Positions 15,943 through 24,036 of a stretch of DNA of 64,000 nt are shown piece after piece. A model generated the notes under the pieces. It did no database searches. It saw only the letters and a program-made list of their open reading frames with translations, and had not been told where the DNA came from. Source of the stretch: Phenylobacterium immobile (ATCC 35973) (lineage in GTDB: Bacteria; Pseudomonadota; Alphaproteobacteria; Caulobacterales; Caulobacteraceae); contig NZ_CVJQ01000001.1 of assembly GCF_001375595.1 (NCBI RefSeq), forward strand, positions 1,116,001 to 1,180,000, written 5' to 3'. Made by a program: the position numbers and the translations under genes. How positions within the stretch are numbered: the first letter of the stretch is position 1; the number at the start of each line of letters is the position of its first letter.

Positions 15943-16857
15943 TTATGGTGACGTTGGCCCTGCGGCAGGGTGACCCTCCCGCACAATATCGATGAACCGC
16001 CGCAGGCGCGCCGGCAGGTGGCGGCGGCCGGGGTAGTAGAGGCGCAGGCCGGGGTAGGGGGGCGTCCAGTCGCTGAGGACCGTGACGAGGGCGCCGCTGG
16101 CCAGGGCGGCTTCGACGCTGGAGGCGGAGACGTAGGCGAGGCCGGCGCCGGCCAGGGCGGCGGCGATCATGAGTTCCGAGCTGTTCAGGGTGAGCGCGCC
16201 GGGGACGTCGATCTGGGTCTGGCGGCCGTCGCGCTCGAATTCCCAGCGGTAGAGGGCGCCGGAGGTGCGGCGGATGCGGATGCACTGGTGGGCGGCGAGG
16301 TCGTCCGGGGTCTGGGGCGTGCCGAATTCGGCCAGGTAGGCGGGGGCGGCGACCACGATGTGGCGCAGGTCGTGGGTGATCGGCACGGCGATCATGTCGG
16401 GCGGGACGGCGTCGGCCAGGCGCACGCCGGCGTCGAAGCCTTCGGTGACGATGTCGATGGCGTGGGCGTCTATGACGAGGTCGACGGCGACGTCGGGGTA
16501 GAGGCGCCGATAGGCCAGGACATAGCGCGACAGCAGGTGTTGGGCGCCCATGGGGGTGGCGTTGAGGCGCAGCGTCCCGGTGGGGGTCTCGGCATGGCGG
16601 CCGGCGGCGGCCATGGCCTCGCGGATCGCCGCGGTGGCGGGGGCGACCTGGGCGACGAACTCCTGGCCGGCCTGGGACAGGGCGACGCTGCGGGTGGTGC
16701 GGTTGAAGAGGCGCACGCCGAGGCGGGCCTCCATGGCCGCCACCGCGTGGCTGACCGCGGAGGTGGAGACGCCCAGGGCGGAGGCCGCGGCGGTGAAGCC
16801 GCCGAGGCGGGCGACAGCCAGGACCATCTCGAGCTCCAGCAGATCGCGTCCGGGCAT
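15943..16857 (-). CDS. LysR-family transcriptional regulator
   Basis: This 304-residue protein is of usual LysR length. The N-terminal winged helix reads LELEMVLAVARLGGFTAAAS, LGVSTSAVSHAVAAME and RLGVRLFNRTTRSVALSQAG. A substrate-binding domain follows from about residue 90. It is transcribed divergently from the aldo-keto reductase at 16933, the usual LysR/target arrangement, with a 75-bp shared gap that holds an inverted repeat. It most likely controls that reductase and itself; the inducer is unknown. Confidence 0.9.
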   Translation of the reverse strand: MPGRDLLELEMVLAVARLGGFTAAASALGVSTSAVSHAVAAMEARLGVRLFNRTTRSVALSQAGQEFVAQVAPATAAIREAMAAAGRHAETPTGTLRLNATPMGAQHLLSRYVLAYRRLYPDVAVDLVIDAHAIDIVTEGFDAGVRLADAVPPDMIAVPITHDLRHIVVAAPAYLAEFGTPQTPDDLAAHQCIRIRRTSGALYRWEFERDGRQTQIDVPGALTLNSSELMIAAALAGAGLAYVSASSVEAALASGALVTVLSDWTPPYPGLRLYYPGRRHLPARLRRFIDIVREGHPAAGPTSP

Positions 16858-16858
16858 T

Positions 16859-16898
16859 ATCCGGGTTTCCTCATCAGTTCATGGCGATTTTCCCGGAT
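16859..16898. promoter_or_regulatory. Inverted repeat in LysR/AKR divergent promoter
   Basis: ATCCGGG (16859-16865) and CCCGGAT (16892-16898) are perfect 7-bp arms 26 bp apart, lying entirely between the divergent LysR and reductase genes. It is a candidate LysR tetramer site by position; the core does not follow a strict T-N11-A. Confidence 0.35.
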
Positions 16899-16932
16899 TA
16901 TCGCAGCTCCGCGGCGGCGGTACACCGGCGAT

Positions 16933-17919
16933 ATGGAAAAGCAGCCTGTTTCGAACATCATCTTTGGGACCATGACGATCGGCCGCGAGGGCTATGGCGC
17001 GCGGGTCGGCGACCTGGCGCTGGCGGGGGAGATGCTCGACGTCTTCGCCGGGTTCGGCCATCGCGACCTGGACACTTCCGAGAATTATGGAGGGGGGAGT
17101 TGCGAGGCGATGCTGGGCGAGCTCGCCGTCACCGAGCGGTTCACCATCGCGACGCGGTTTCACGCGGGGCCTGGCGCGAGCCACACCGCGCCGGAGATCC
17201 GGCGGCGCCTTGGGGTCTCGCTGGCGCGGCTCAACACCCAGCGGACGGACGTGTTCTACCTCTCGCTGATCGATCCGGATGTCCCGCTGGAGGAGACCTT
17301 GGGCGCGGTGGACGCGCTGCATCGCGAGGGGGTCATCGGCGAGCTGGGCCTGAGCAACATCAGCGCCTGGCGGGTGGCCGAGATCGTCGAGACCACGCGG
17401 CGGAAGGGCTGGCTCGCGCCCACGGTCTATCAGGGGATCTACAATGCGGTGACGCGGCCGGTGGAGCCGGAGCTGCTGCCCTGCCTTCGGCGGTATGGGC
17501 TGCGGTTTCACGTCTTCAATCCGCTCGCCGGGGGGGCGCTGGCGACCGGGGTGGGACAGGAGGCGGCGGTCGCGCCGGGGTCGCGGTTCGACGCCGGCCT
17601 GCCGCAGGGGCAGGCCTATCGGCGGCGGTATTGGAACGACGCCTATGGGTCGGCGATCGCGGGGCTGCAGGCGACCTGCGGCGCGCTGGGCCTGAACCCC
17701 GCCGCCGTCGCGTTGCGCTGGATGGTCCACCACTCGGCCCTCGACGGGCGGTTTGGCGATGGGGTGATCGTCGGCGCCTCGAAGCCGGAGCATCTGCGGG
17801 CCAATTTGGCGGCGCTGAAGGCGGGGCCGCTGCCGCAGGCGGCGCTGGAGGCGATCGAGACGGCGAACGCGGCGGCCGCGCCTCAGTCGCCGCCGTACTT
17901 CTTCGCGATGCCGCGGTAG
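16933..17919 (+). CDS. Aldo-keto reductase
   Basis: A 328-residue NADPH-dependent aldo-keto reductase barrel. It opens NIIFGTMTIGREG, followed by DLDTSENYGGGSCEAMLGE with the catalytic Asp and Tyr, TDVFYLSLIDPDVPLEETL, and the strand LGLSNISAWRVAEI. The C-terminal cofactor segment is VIVGASKPEHLRANL. The position usually held by the catalytic His (LH or FH after DVFYL) reads LSLID here, a departure from the classic tetrad as in some aflatoxin-aldehyde-reductase-like members. It probably reduces aldehydes or ketones. It is divergent from the LysR gene that likely regulates it. Confidence 0.85.
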   Translation: MEKQPVSNIIFGTMTIGREGYGARVGDLALAGEMLDVFAGFGHRDLDTSENYGGGSCEAMLGELAVTERFTIATRFHAGPGASHTAPEIRRRLGVSLARLNTQRTDVFYLSLIDPDVPLEETLGAVDALHREGVIGELGLSNISAWRVAEIVETTRRKGWLAPTVYQGIYNAVTRPVEPELLPCLRRYGLRFHVFNPLAGGALATGVGQEAAVAPGSRFDAGLPQGQAYRRRYWNDAYGSAIAGLQATCGALGLNPAAVALRWMVHHSALDGRFGDGVIVGASKPEHLRANLAALKAGPLPQAALEAIETANAAAAPQSPPYFFAMPR

Positions 17920-18125
17920 GCGGCCGGCGGGGGCGGGCCGCCCTGCTCAGCGATCTGGCCGCCGTGAAGGCGGCCTACGAAGCGCGAGCCTTCCCAGATC
18001 TCCATGCCGGCCTGTCCGGCGGTGCGGAAACCCCAGAGCAGGGCCGTGCGATCGTCGAAGAACATCGCTTCCAGGGGCGCCGCGGCGGGGTCGCGCGGCA
18101 GGGTGTAGAATCGATAGGCAGGCAC
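17883..18125 (-). CDS. Small hypothetical protein
   Basis: An 80-residue protein from a GTG start, MPAYRFYTLPRD, then DRTALLWGF and MEIWEGSRFVGRL. Short proteins with this opening and an ME-x-W-x-G-x-R-x-V-x-x-L centre are frequent orphans in alphaproteobacteria, from memory, and have no known role. It ends inside the 3' end of the reductase gene (37 bp antisense overlap). The YRFY...LW.G pattern is the main reason to keep it. Confidence 0.55.
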   Translation of the reverse strand: MPAYRFYTLPRDPAAAPLEAMFFDDRTALLWGFRTAGQAGMEIWEGSRFVGRLHGGQIAEQGGPPPPAAYRGIAKKYGGD

Positions 18126-18229
18126 GCCTGCTTCATAGGCGAAACCCGCGGCCGCTGAACAGCGGCGACCTGGGCTCGGCCGCCGCTTGCGGGTGGCCTT
18201 CCGCGCTCGCCCGCGCTAGCAGACCGGCC

Positions 18230-19858
18230 ATGATCCGCCTCGACAACATCTCCAAGCAGAATGGCCACCAGATCCTGTTCATCGAGGCCTCGATGGGCGT
18301 GCAGAAGGGCGAGAAGGTCGGCCTGGTGGGGCCGAACGGGGCGGGGAAGACGACGCTGTTCCGGATGATCACCGGGCAGGAGGCGCCGGACGACGGGCTG
18401 GTGGTGATCGATCCGGGCATGACCATCGGCTACTTCAGCCAGGACGTCGGCGAGATGTCCGGGCAGAGCGCGGTCGCCGCGGTGATGGATGGGGTGGGGC
18501 CGGTGAGCGCGCTCGCCGCGGAGATGACGCGGCTGGAGGCGGCGATGGTCGATCCGGACCAGGCGGCTGAGCTCGAGGCCATCATGGACCGCTATGGCGA
18601 GGTGCAGGAGCGGTTCCAGGCGCTGGACGGCTATGCGCTGGATGCGCGGGCGCGCGAGGTGCTGGCGGGCCTGAGCTTCAGCCAGGAGCGGATGGAGGGC
18701 GATGTCGGCCTGCTGTCCGGCGGCTGGAAGATGCGCGTGGCGCTGGCGCGGATCCTCCTGATGCGGCCGGACGGGATGCTGCTGGACGAGCCCAGCAACC
18801 ACCTGGACCTGGAGAGCCTGATCTGGCTGGAGGCGTTCCTGAAGGACTATGACGGCGCGCTGCTGATGACCTCGCACGACCGGGCGTTCATGAACCGGAT
18901 CATCGGCAAGGTGGTGGAGATCGATGGCGGCCAGCTGATCACCTACTCCGGCGATCTCGACTTCTACGACCAGCAGCGGGCGCTGGGCGAGCAGCAGCGG
19001 CAGGCGCAGTACGAGCGCCAGCAGGCGATGCTGGCCAAGGAGATCAAGTTCATCGAGCGGTTCAAGGCGCGCGCCAGCCACGCCGCCCAGGTGCAGAGCC
19101 GGGTGAAGAAGCTCGACAAGATCGAGCGCGTCGAGGCGCCGCGGCGGCGCCAGTCGGTGGAGTTCGAATTCCGCAGCCCGCCGCGGTCGGGCGACGACGT
19201 GATCAGCCTGAAGAACGTGCACAAGGGCTATGGCGACCAGCCGATCTATGCGGGGCTGGACCTCCTGGTGCGGCGCAAGGAGCGCTGGTGCGTGCTGGGG
19301 GCCAATGGGGCGGGCAAGTCGACGCTGCTGAAGCTGGTGGCGGGAGCCACAGCGCCGGACCAGGGGGCGGTGAGCCTGGGGGCCAGCGTGAAGATGGGCT
19401 ATTTCGCCCAGCACTCCATGGACCTGCTGGACGGCGAGGAGACGATCTTCGAGTCGCTGGACGGGGCGTTCCCGCAAGCCGGCCAAGGGGCGTTGCGGAC
19501 GCTGGCGGGGTGTTTCGGCTTCTCCGGGGACGACGTGGAGAAGCCCTGCCGGGTGCTGTCGGGCGGGGAGAAGGCCAGGCTGGTGATGGCCAAGATGCTG
19601 TTCGACCCGCCGAACCTGCTGGTGCTCGACGAGCCGACCAACCACCTGGACATGGCGACCAAGCAGATGCTGGTCACGGCGCTGGCGGACTTCGAGGGCA
19701 CGATGCTGTTCGTCAGCCACGACCGGCACTTCCTGGGGGCGCTGTCGAACCGGGTGCTGGAGCTGACGCCGGAGGGCGTGCACCAGTACGGCGGGGGCTA
19801 TACGGACTATGTCAGCCGCACCGGCCAGGAAGCGCCGGGGCTGCACCCCGGCGGGTAG
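18230..19858 (+). CDS. ABC-F family ATPase (ribosome-associated type)
   Basis: This 542-residue protein has two ABC cassettes and no membrane segments. The first has Walker A GPNGAGKTTL near residue 37, signature LSGGWKMRVALAR and Walker B LLLDEPSNHLD. The second has Walker A GANGAGKSTL near 358, signature LSGGEKARLVMAK and LVLDEPTNHLD. The charged linker between them (about 240-300, KFIERFKARASHAAQVQSRV) is the ABC-F domain that inserts at the ribosomal E-site. Length and order match the YbiT-like group. The usual role is translation-factor activity or antibiotic protection. It is monocistronic. Confidence 0.9.
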   Translation: MIRLDNISKQNGHQILFIEASMGVQKGEKVGLVGPNGAGKTTLFRMITGQEAPDDGLVVIDPGMTIGYFSQDVGEMSGQSAVAAVMDGVGPVSALAAEMTRLEAAMVDPDQAAELEAIMDRYGEVQERFQALDGYALDARAREVLAGLSFSQERMEGDVGLLSGGWKMRVALARILLMRPDGMLLDEPSNHLDLESLIWLEAFLKDYDGALLMTSHDRAFMNRIIGKVVEIDGGQLITYSGDLDFYDQQRALGEQQRQAQYERQQAMLAKEIKFIERFKARASHAAQVQSRVKKLDKIERVEAPRRRQSVEFEFRSPPRSGDDVISLKNVHKGYGDQPIYAGLDLLVRRKERWCVLGANGAGKSTLLKLVAGATAPDQGAVSLGASVKMGYFAQHSMDLLDGEETIFESLDGAFPQAGQGALRTLAGCFGFSGDDVEKPCRVLSGGEKARLVMAKMLFDPPNLLVLDEPTNHLDMATKQMLVTALADFEGTMLFVSHDRHFLGALSNRVLELTPEGVHQYGGGYTDYVSRTGQEAPGLHPGG

Positions 19859-19971
19859 CGGCCGGGGCGCATGACCTGGGCCCTATGTCAGCCGCTGACT
19901 GACGCTGGCCGGCAAGCACGGCTATAGTCAGCCGACCGACGGTGCGCGGTGATGATGGGGGCGCCAAATTG

Positions 19972-21543
19972 ATGCGGGGTTCGCCCGATGACGGCCGCGA
20001 GGAGACCGCGTTTCTCGCCGGCGGCGGCGAGATGGGCGCGCGTATCCGCGCCTTCGATTGGGCGAAGACGAGCCTGGGCGCGCCCGAGGGCTGGCCGCAA
20101 AGCCTGAAGACCACCGTCCGCCTGCTGCTGTCCTCCGGCCATCCGATGTTCATCTGGTGGGGACCTGAGCTGCTGCAGTTCTACAACGACGCCTATGCGC
20201 GCTCGATCGGGCCTGAGCGGCACCCCGGCGCCCTGGGCGGGCCGGGGCGGCCCTGCTGGGCGGAGATCTGGGATATCATCGGGCCGCAGATCGAGCAGGT
20301 GATGGCCGGCCGCGGCGCCACCTGGCACGAGAACCACCTGGTGCCGATCACGCGCCACGGCCGGCGCGAAGACGTCTGGTGGACCTATAGCTACTCCCCC
20401 ATCGACGAGCCCGAGGCGGCGAGCGGCGTCGGCGGGGTGCTGGTGATCTGCGCGGAGACGACCGAGCGGGTGCAGGCCGAGCGGGCGGCCGCGCGCGAGC
20501 TGGAGAACCTCGGCCGGCTGTTCGATCAGGCGCCGACGTTCATGGCGCTGCTGCACGGGCCGGAGCATCGCTTCCAGCTCGCCAATCCCAGCTATCTGCG
20601 GCTGGTCGGCGGGCGGCCGGTGGCGGGCAAGACGGTGTTGGAGGCCCTGCCGGAGACCGCCGAGCAGGGGTTCGTCGGCCTGCTGGACGAGGTGTTCCGG
20701 ACCGGCCAGCCGTTCATCGCCAATGGCGTGCGCTACCTGATGCCGTTGGAGGCGGGCGATCGTCCGGTCGAGCGGTTCCTGGACTTCATCTACCAGCCGA
20801 TCATCGGGCCGGACGGCTTGGTGGCGGGGATTTTCGTCGAGGGCGCCGATGTCACCGACCGCGCCCTGGCCGAGGCCGCGCTGCGGGAAAGCGAGGACCG
20901 CTTCCGCGCCCAGGCCGACCACCTGCGGCTGATGGTCGATGAGCTGAACCACCGGGTGAAGAACACCTTGGCGACGGTGCAGTCGGTGACCGACCAGACG
21001 CTGCGCCGGGCGCAGATCGCGGCGTCTGTGCGCCAGGCGCTGACCTCGCGGCTGATCGCGCTCAGCCGGGCCCACGACGTGCTGACCAATGAGAACTGGT
21101 CCGGGGCCGACCTGCACGAGATCGTCGCCCAGGCCGCCGCGCCCTATCAGCCGGAGGGCGCAGAACGACGGCTGAGCTGGCGGGGACCGGACGTCAGGCT
21201 ATCGCCGCGCGCCGCGATCGCCCTGGCGATGACCCTGCACGAACTGACCACCAACGCCGTCAAGTACGGCGCGCTGTCGACGCCGACGGGGCGGGTGACC
21301 CTCGACTGGGTGTCGCCGGAGGATGGGGGGCTGAGGCTCACCTGGCGGGAGCAGGGGGGGCCGCCGGTCACGCCGCCGGTCCGCACCGGCTTTGGCACCC
21401 GCCTGATCCAGCGCGGCCTGCCCGGCGAGCTGGGCGGCGCCGTCAGCGTCGACTACGCGCCGACGGGCGTTGTCTGCGTCATTGAAGCCGGCTCGGTCGA
21501 ACTGATCGATCGCCGGACCGGCGCCGCGCCCGAGGCGGCTTAA
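19972..21543 (+). CDS. PAS-domain sensor histidine kinase, HWE family
   Basis: A protein of about 520 residues with no membrane segment, hence a cytosolic sensor. Two PAS-like regions (about 30-160 and 175-300, the second LFDQAPTFMALLHGPEHRF) are followed by the HWE kinase core. The H-box is DELNHRVKNTLATVQSV near residue 326, the N-box ALAMTLHELTTNAVKYGAL, and the defining W-x-E is LTWREQGG. HWE kinases are abundant in alphaproteobacteria and often sense light, redox or general stress. There is no response regulator next to it. A GTG at 19942 would give ten extra residues; neither start has a strong ribosome-binding site. Confidence 0.85.
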   Translation: MRGSPDDGREETAFLAGGGEMGARIRAFDWAKTSLGAPEGWPQSLKTTVRLLLSSGHPMFIWWGPELLQFYNDAYARSIGPERHPGALGGPGRPCWAEIWDIIGPQIEQVMAGRGATWHENHLVPITRHGRREDVWWTYSYSPIDEPEAASGVGGVLVICAETTERVQAERAAARELENLGRLFDQAPTFMALLHGPEHRFQLANPSYLRLVGGRPVAGKTVLEALPETAEQGFVGLLDEVFRTGQPFIANGVRYLMPLEAGDRPVERFLDFIYQPIIGPDGLVAGIFVEGADVTDRALAEAALRESEDRFRAQADHLRLMVDELNHRVKNTLATVQSVTDQTLRRAQIAASVRQALTSRLIALSRAHDVLTNENWSGADLHEIVAQAAAPYQPEGAERRLSWRGPDVRLSPRAAIALAMTLHELTTNAVKYGALSTPTGRVTLDWVSPEDGGLRLTWREQGGPPVTPPVRTGFGTRLIQRGLPGELGGAVSVDYAPTGVVCVIEAGSVELIDRRTGAAPEAA

Positions 21544-21559
21544 CCCGGACGGCGGCGCG

Positions 21560-21727
21560 TTACGCGTCGTCGTCCATCTCTTCGATGAGATCGTTGAAGG
21601 CCTCGATCACCAGATCGACCTGATCGGCCGAGGCGGCGAATTCGGCGACCTGGCCGTCCTCGTCGGTCAAGCGCAGGACGTAGTCGTTCGCGCGGATCTC
21701 AATGGCGAAATTGGTCAGTTGTTTCAT
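21560..21727 (-). CDS. 55-residue acidic protein
   Basis: A small open frame of 55 residues, MKQLTNFAIEIRANDYVLRL, TDEDGQVAEFAASADQVDLV and IEAFNDLIEEMDDDA. It looks genuine because GGAGA sits eight bases before the ATG, third positions are GC-rich and the product is a balanced acidic alpha/beta-like sequence. It lies between the kinase and the terminator of the hydrolase operon. I do not know its function. Confidence 0.65.
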   Translation of the reverse strand: MKQLTNFAIEIRANDYVLRLTDEDGQVAEFAASADQVDLVIEAFNDLIEEMDDDA

Positions 21728-21762
21728 GGCGGTCTCCGGAATCGCTCGTCGCGATCCTAACG

Positions 21763-21795
21763 AAAAAGACCCGCCCGGTCGTGCAACCGGGCGGG
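21763..21795 (-). terminator. Rho-independent terminator of the transporter/hydrolase operon
   Basis: CCCGCCCGGT (21770-21779) and ACCGGGCGGG (21786-21795) form a perfect 10-bp stem with a 6-nt loop. On the minus strand it is followed by a TTTTT run (21763-21767). It lies 28 bp beyond the hydrolase stop and closes the leftward operon that starts at 28161. Confidence 0.85.
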
Positions 21796-21822
21796 CCCTC
21801 TCTCGTCGGCGGAAAAAGGGGG

Positions 21823-22548
21823 TTAAACCGCCGGCTTGGCTTTCAACCAGTCGATGACTTCCTGGACGGCGACGACGTCGGCGTACTTCAACTGGAGGTC
21901 GGTCAGGTTGGCGTAGTGGTAGCTCTCGTGCTTGTCGGCGCAGGTCTCTTCCGGGACGATGGTGCGGAAGCCGCGCGACAGGCTGTCGACGCCTGAGGCG
22001 CGGACGCAGCCGGAGGTGGAGCCGCCGGTCAAGACGACGGTGTCGACCTTGTGCCAGGTGAGATAGCTGGGCAGGGAGGTCTCGAAGAAGACCGACGGCA
22101 TGCGCTTGGTGAAGACCAGGTCGACCGCGAAATCGATCTCGACGCGCGGGTCGAAGGCGTGGCGTTCGCTCTCGTACTTGATGTTCTGCAAGGAGTCGGC
22201 GGTGTTGGTGCGCGTGCCCCAGACGCCGGCGTCGCCCCCATCGTCCTTGTAGGCCACGTGGGACCAGATCACCGGCATGCCGCGCGAGCGGGCGAGGGCG
22301 GAGATCTCGTTGGTGTAGTCGATCTGCTTGGGGTCGGTGACGTAGGCGCTGGCCGGGAACAGGTCAGGCCGCGTGTAGGCCTGCTGGAAGTCGATGTTCA
22401 CGATGGCCAGCTTCTCGCCGAAGCCAAAGCGCGCGCGCGCCGGGTTGGCCTTGACCGCTTCATAGATCTCGCGGGCCGTGCGGCCGTCCCGGACCATGGT
22501 CGGCTCGAAGGAGAGGGTGGATTTGGGAGAGGAGGGGTCCATGTCCAT
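21823..22548 (-). CDS. Isochorismatase-fold cysteine hydrolase (N-carbamoylsarcosine/maleamate amidase-like)
   Basis: This 241-residue protein has the catalytic triad of the cysteine-hydrolase branch: Asp53 in NIDFQQAY, Lys148 in FTKRMPS and Cys181 in GSTSGCVRAS after the cis-peptide GG. The spacing is close to that of N-carbamoylsarcosine amidohydrolase (Asp51, Lys144, Cys177) and unlike true isochorismatases, which lack the cysteine. Maleamate amidohydrolase NicF belongs to the same group. The expected reaction is hydrolysis of an amide or carbamoyl group to release ammonia. It is the last gene of the transporter operon, 24 bp after an MFS gene. A half-amide substrate would fit the imide hypothesis. 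Confidence 0.85.
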   Translation of the reverse strand: MDMDPSSPKSTLSFEPTMVRDGRTAREIYEAVKANPARARFGFGEKLAIVNIDFQQAYTRPDLFPASAYVTDPKQIDYTNEISALARSRGMPVIWSHVAYKDDGGDAGVWGTRTNTADSLQNIKYESERHAFDPRVEIDFAVDLVFTKRMPSVFFETSLPSYLTWHKVDTVVLTGGSTSGCVRASGVDSLSRGFRTIVPEETCADKHESYHYANLTDLQLKYADVVAVQEVIDWLKAKPAV

Positions 22549-22572
22549 TGTTCTTGTCCTTTCTGTTGTTTC

Positions 22573-24021
22573 TTAGGCCGGCGCGCCCCGAGGCGGGCGA
22601 AGCGGCGTGACGTTGGCGGCCTCAATCCGGGCGGCGGCGGCGACCGCGGCCTCATGGGCCACGGCGGCTTCCTGGGAGGCGGCGTTCATGGCGTTGATGT
22701 GGGCGATGAACGGTTTGCGGGCGTAGAGCAGCAGACCGACGATGATCGGCGTGCAGCCGACGGCGACGATGGTGAGCGAGTAGCGTAGCGCCATCGGGTC
22801 GTGGAAGAGGTAGTCGGTAAGCAGCGGCACCAGGACCGGCACGACCCCGATGCCGATGAAGTTGGCGCTGAGCAGGTAGATGGCCACGGCCTGGGAGCGC
22901 ATGGCGGCAGGCGCAGCCAGGCTGACGCAGGGGTGGGGCACGCCGAAGGCCGCGGCGATGATCAGGCCGCGGACCGCTGAGATGCCGAGCGCCAGGATCG
23001 GGCTCTCGGTCAGGAAGCCCACCACGTTCATCGGCAGGCAGATGAGGACGCAGATGACGCAGACCAGGATGTTGGCGTCCTCGCGGCCGCGCTTGCGCAG
23101 AATGTCAGTGAGCCAGCCGCCGCCGATGGCGCCGATGCTGCCGGTGAAAAGGTGGAAGATGCCGGTGGCCGCGCCGACCTGGGCGGGCGTCAGGCCATAG
23201 GTGCGCATGAAGAAGGTGGGCGTCCAGGAGCCGATGCCGGACAGCGCCGAGAGCATGGCGAAGCCCAGGATCATGCAAAGGACGGCGCGCTTGTGGGCGA
23301 AGATGTAACCGACAGCCTCGCGGGTCGTGGCGGACTTCTTCTCGTGGGCGGCGATGCGGCGGAGCGGCTCGCGCATGGTCGTGGCGATGACCACGGCGAG
23401 GATCAGGCCCGGGATGGAGATGATCAGGAAGGCCATCTGCCAGGGCTCCAACGCGCCCAGCAGCGGCAGGGTCACGACGCCGACGCCGGTAAGCCAGAGC
23501 AGGAGGAAGCCGCCGAAGAGGTGGGAGAAGGTGGAGCCCAACATGCCGCCGGCCGTGAACATCGAGACCGCCCGGCCGATCTTCTCGCGCGGGACGAGGT
23601 CGTTGATGATGGAGACGCCCGCGGGCACGAGGGCGGCTTCGCCCAGGCCAACGCCCATGCGCGCGGCGCCGAGGGCGAACATGTTCCGGGCCATGCCGAA
23701 GGCGCCGGTGCAGGCCGACCAGAAGACGAGGCCCGCCAGGATGATGTGCTTGCGGCTCCTGGCGTCGGCCATGCGCGCGATCGGCAGGGATACGGTCGAG
23801 TAGAAGACGACGAAGGCGGGCCCGATCATCAGGCCGATCTGGGTGTCGGTGACGTGCAGGCTCTCTTTGATCGGGTCGATGACCAGGGAGACGAAGCCGC
23901 GGTCGAAGAAGGACACGCCGTTGGCGACGGCGAGCAGGATGACGACGTACCAGGCGCCCTTGACGCCGCTGAACGCCTCGCCCTTGCCCGGCTCTGAAAC
24001 GGACGGACTCTTCTCGGTCAC
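22573..24021 (-). CDS. MFS transporter, tandem paralogue 3 of 3
   Basis: A 482-residue protein with 12 predicted membrane segments. It opens with the block shared by all three neighbours (FSGVKGAWYVVILLAVANGVS, FFDRGFVSLVIDPIKESL), then DTQIGLMIGPAFVVFYSTVS with the MFS loop RMADARSRKHI, and EAALVPAGVSIINDLVPREK. It resembles spinster-like MFS permeases that carry organic anions, lipids or aromatic acids. The C-terminal tail is alanine-rich and cytoplasmic. It lies 15 bp from the preceding paralogue. The substrate is unknown. Confidence 0.85.
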   Translation of the reverse strand: MTEKSPSVSEPGKGEAFSGVKGAWYVVILLAVANGVSFFDRGFVSLVIDPIKESLHVTDTQIGLMIGPAFVVFYSTVSLPIARMADARSRKHIILAGLVFWSACTGAFGMARNMFALGAARMGVGLGEAALVPAGVSIINDLVPREKIGRAVSMFTAGGMLGSTFSHLFGGFLLLWLTGVGVVTLPLLGALEPWQMAFLIISIPGLILAVVIATTMREPLRRIAAHEKKSATTREAVGYIFAHKRAVLCMILGFAMLSALSGIGSWTPTFFMRTYGLTPAQVGAATGIFHLFTGSIGAIGGGWLTDILRKRGREDANILVCVICVLICLPMNVVGFLTESPILALGISAVRGLIIAAAFGVPHPCVSLAAPAAMRSQAVAIYLLSANFIGIGVVPVLVPLLTDYLFHDPMALRYSLTIVAVGCTPIIVGLLLYARKPFIAHINAMNAASQEAAVAHEAAVAAAARIEAANVTPLRPPRGAPA

Positions 24022-24036
24022 GGCTGGATCTCCCCC

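Noticed and set aside
21823-22548. Reading as true isochorismatase
   Set aside because: Catalytic Cys181 with Asp53 and Lys148 is present; true isochorismatases lack the cysteine.
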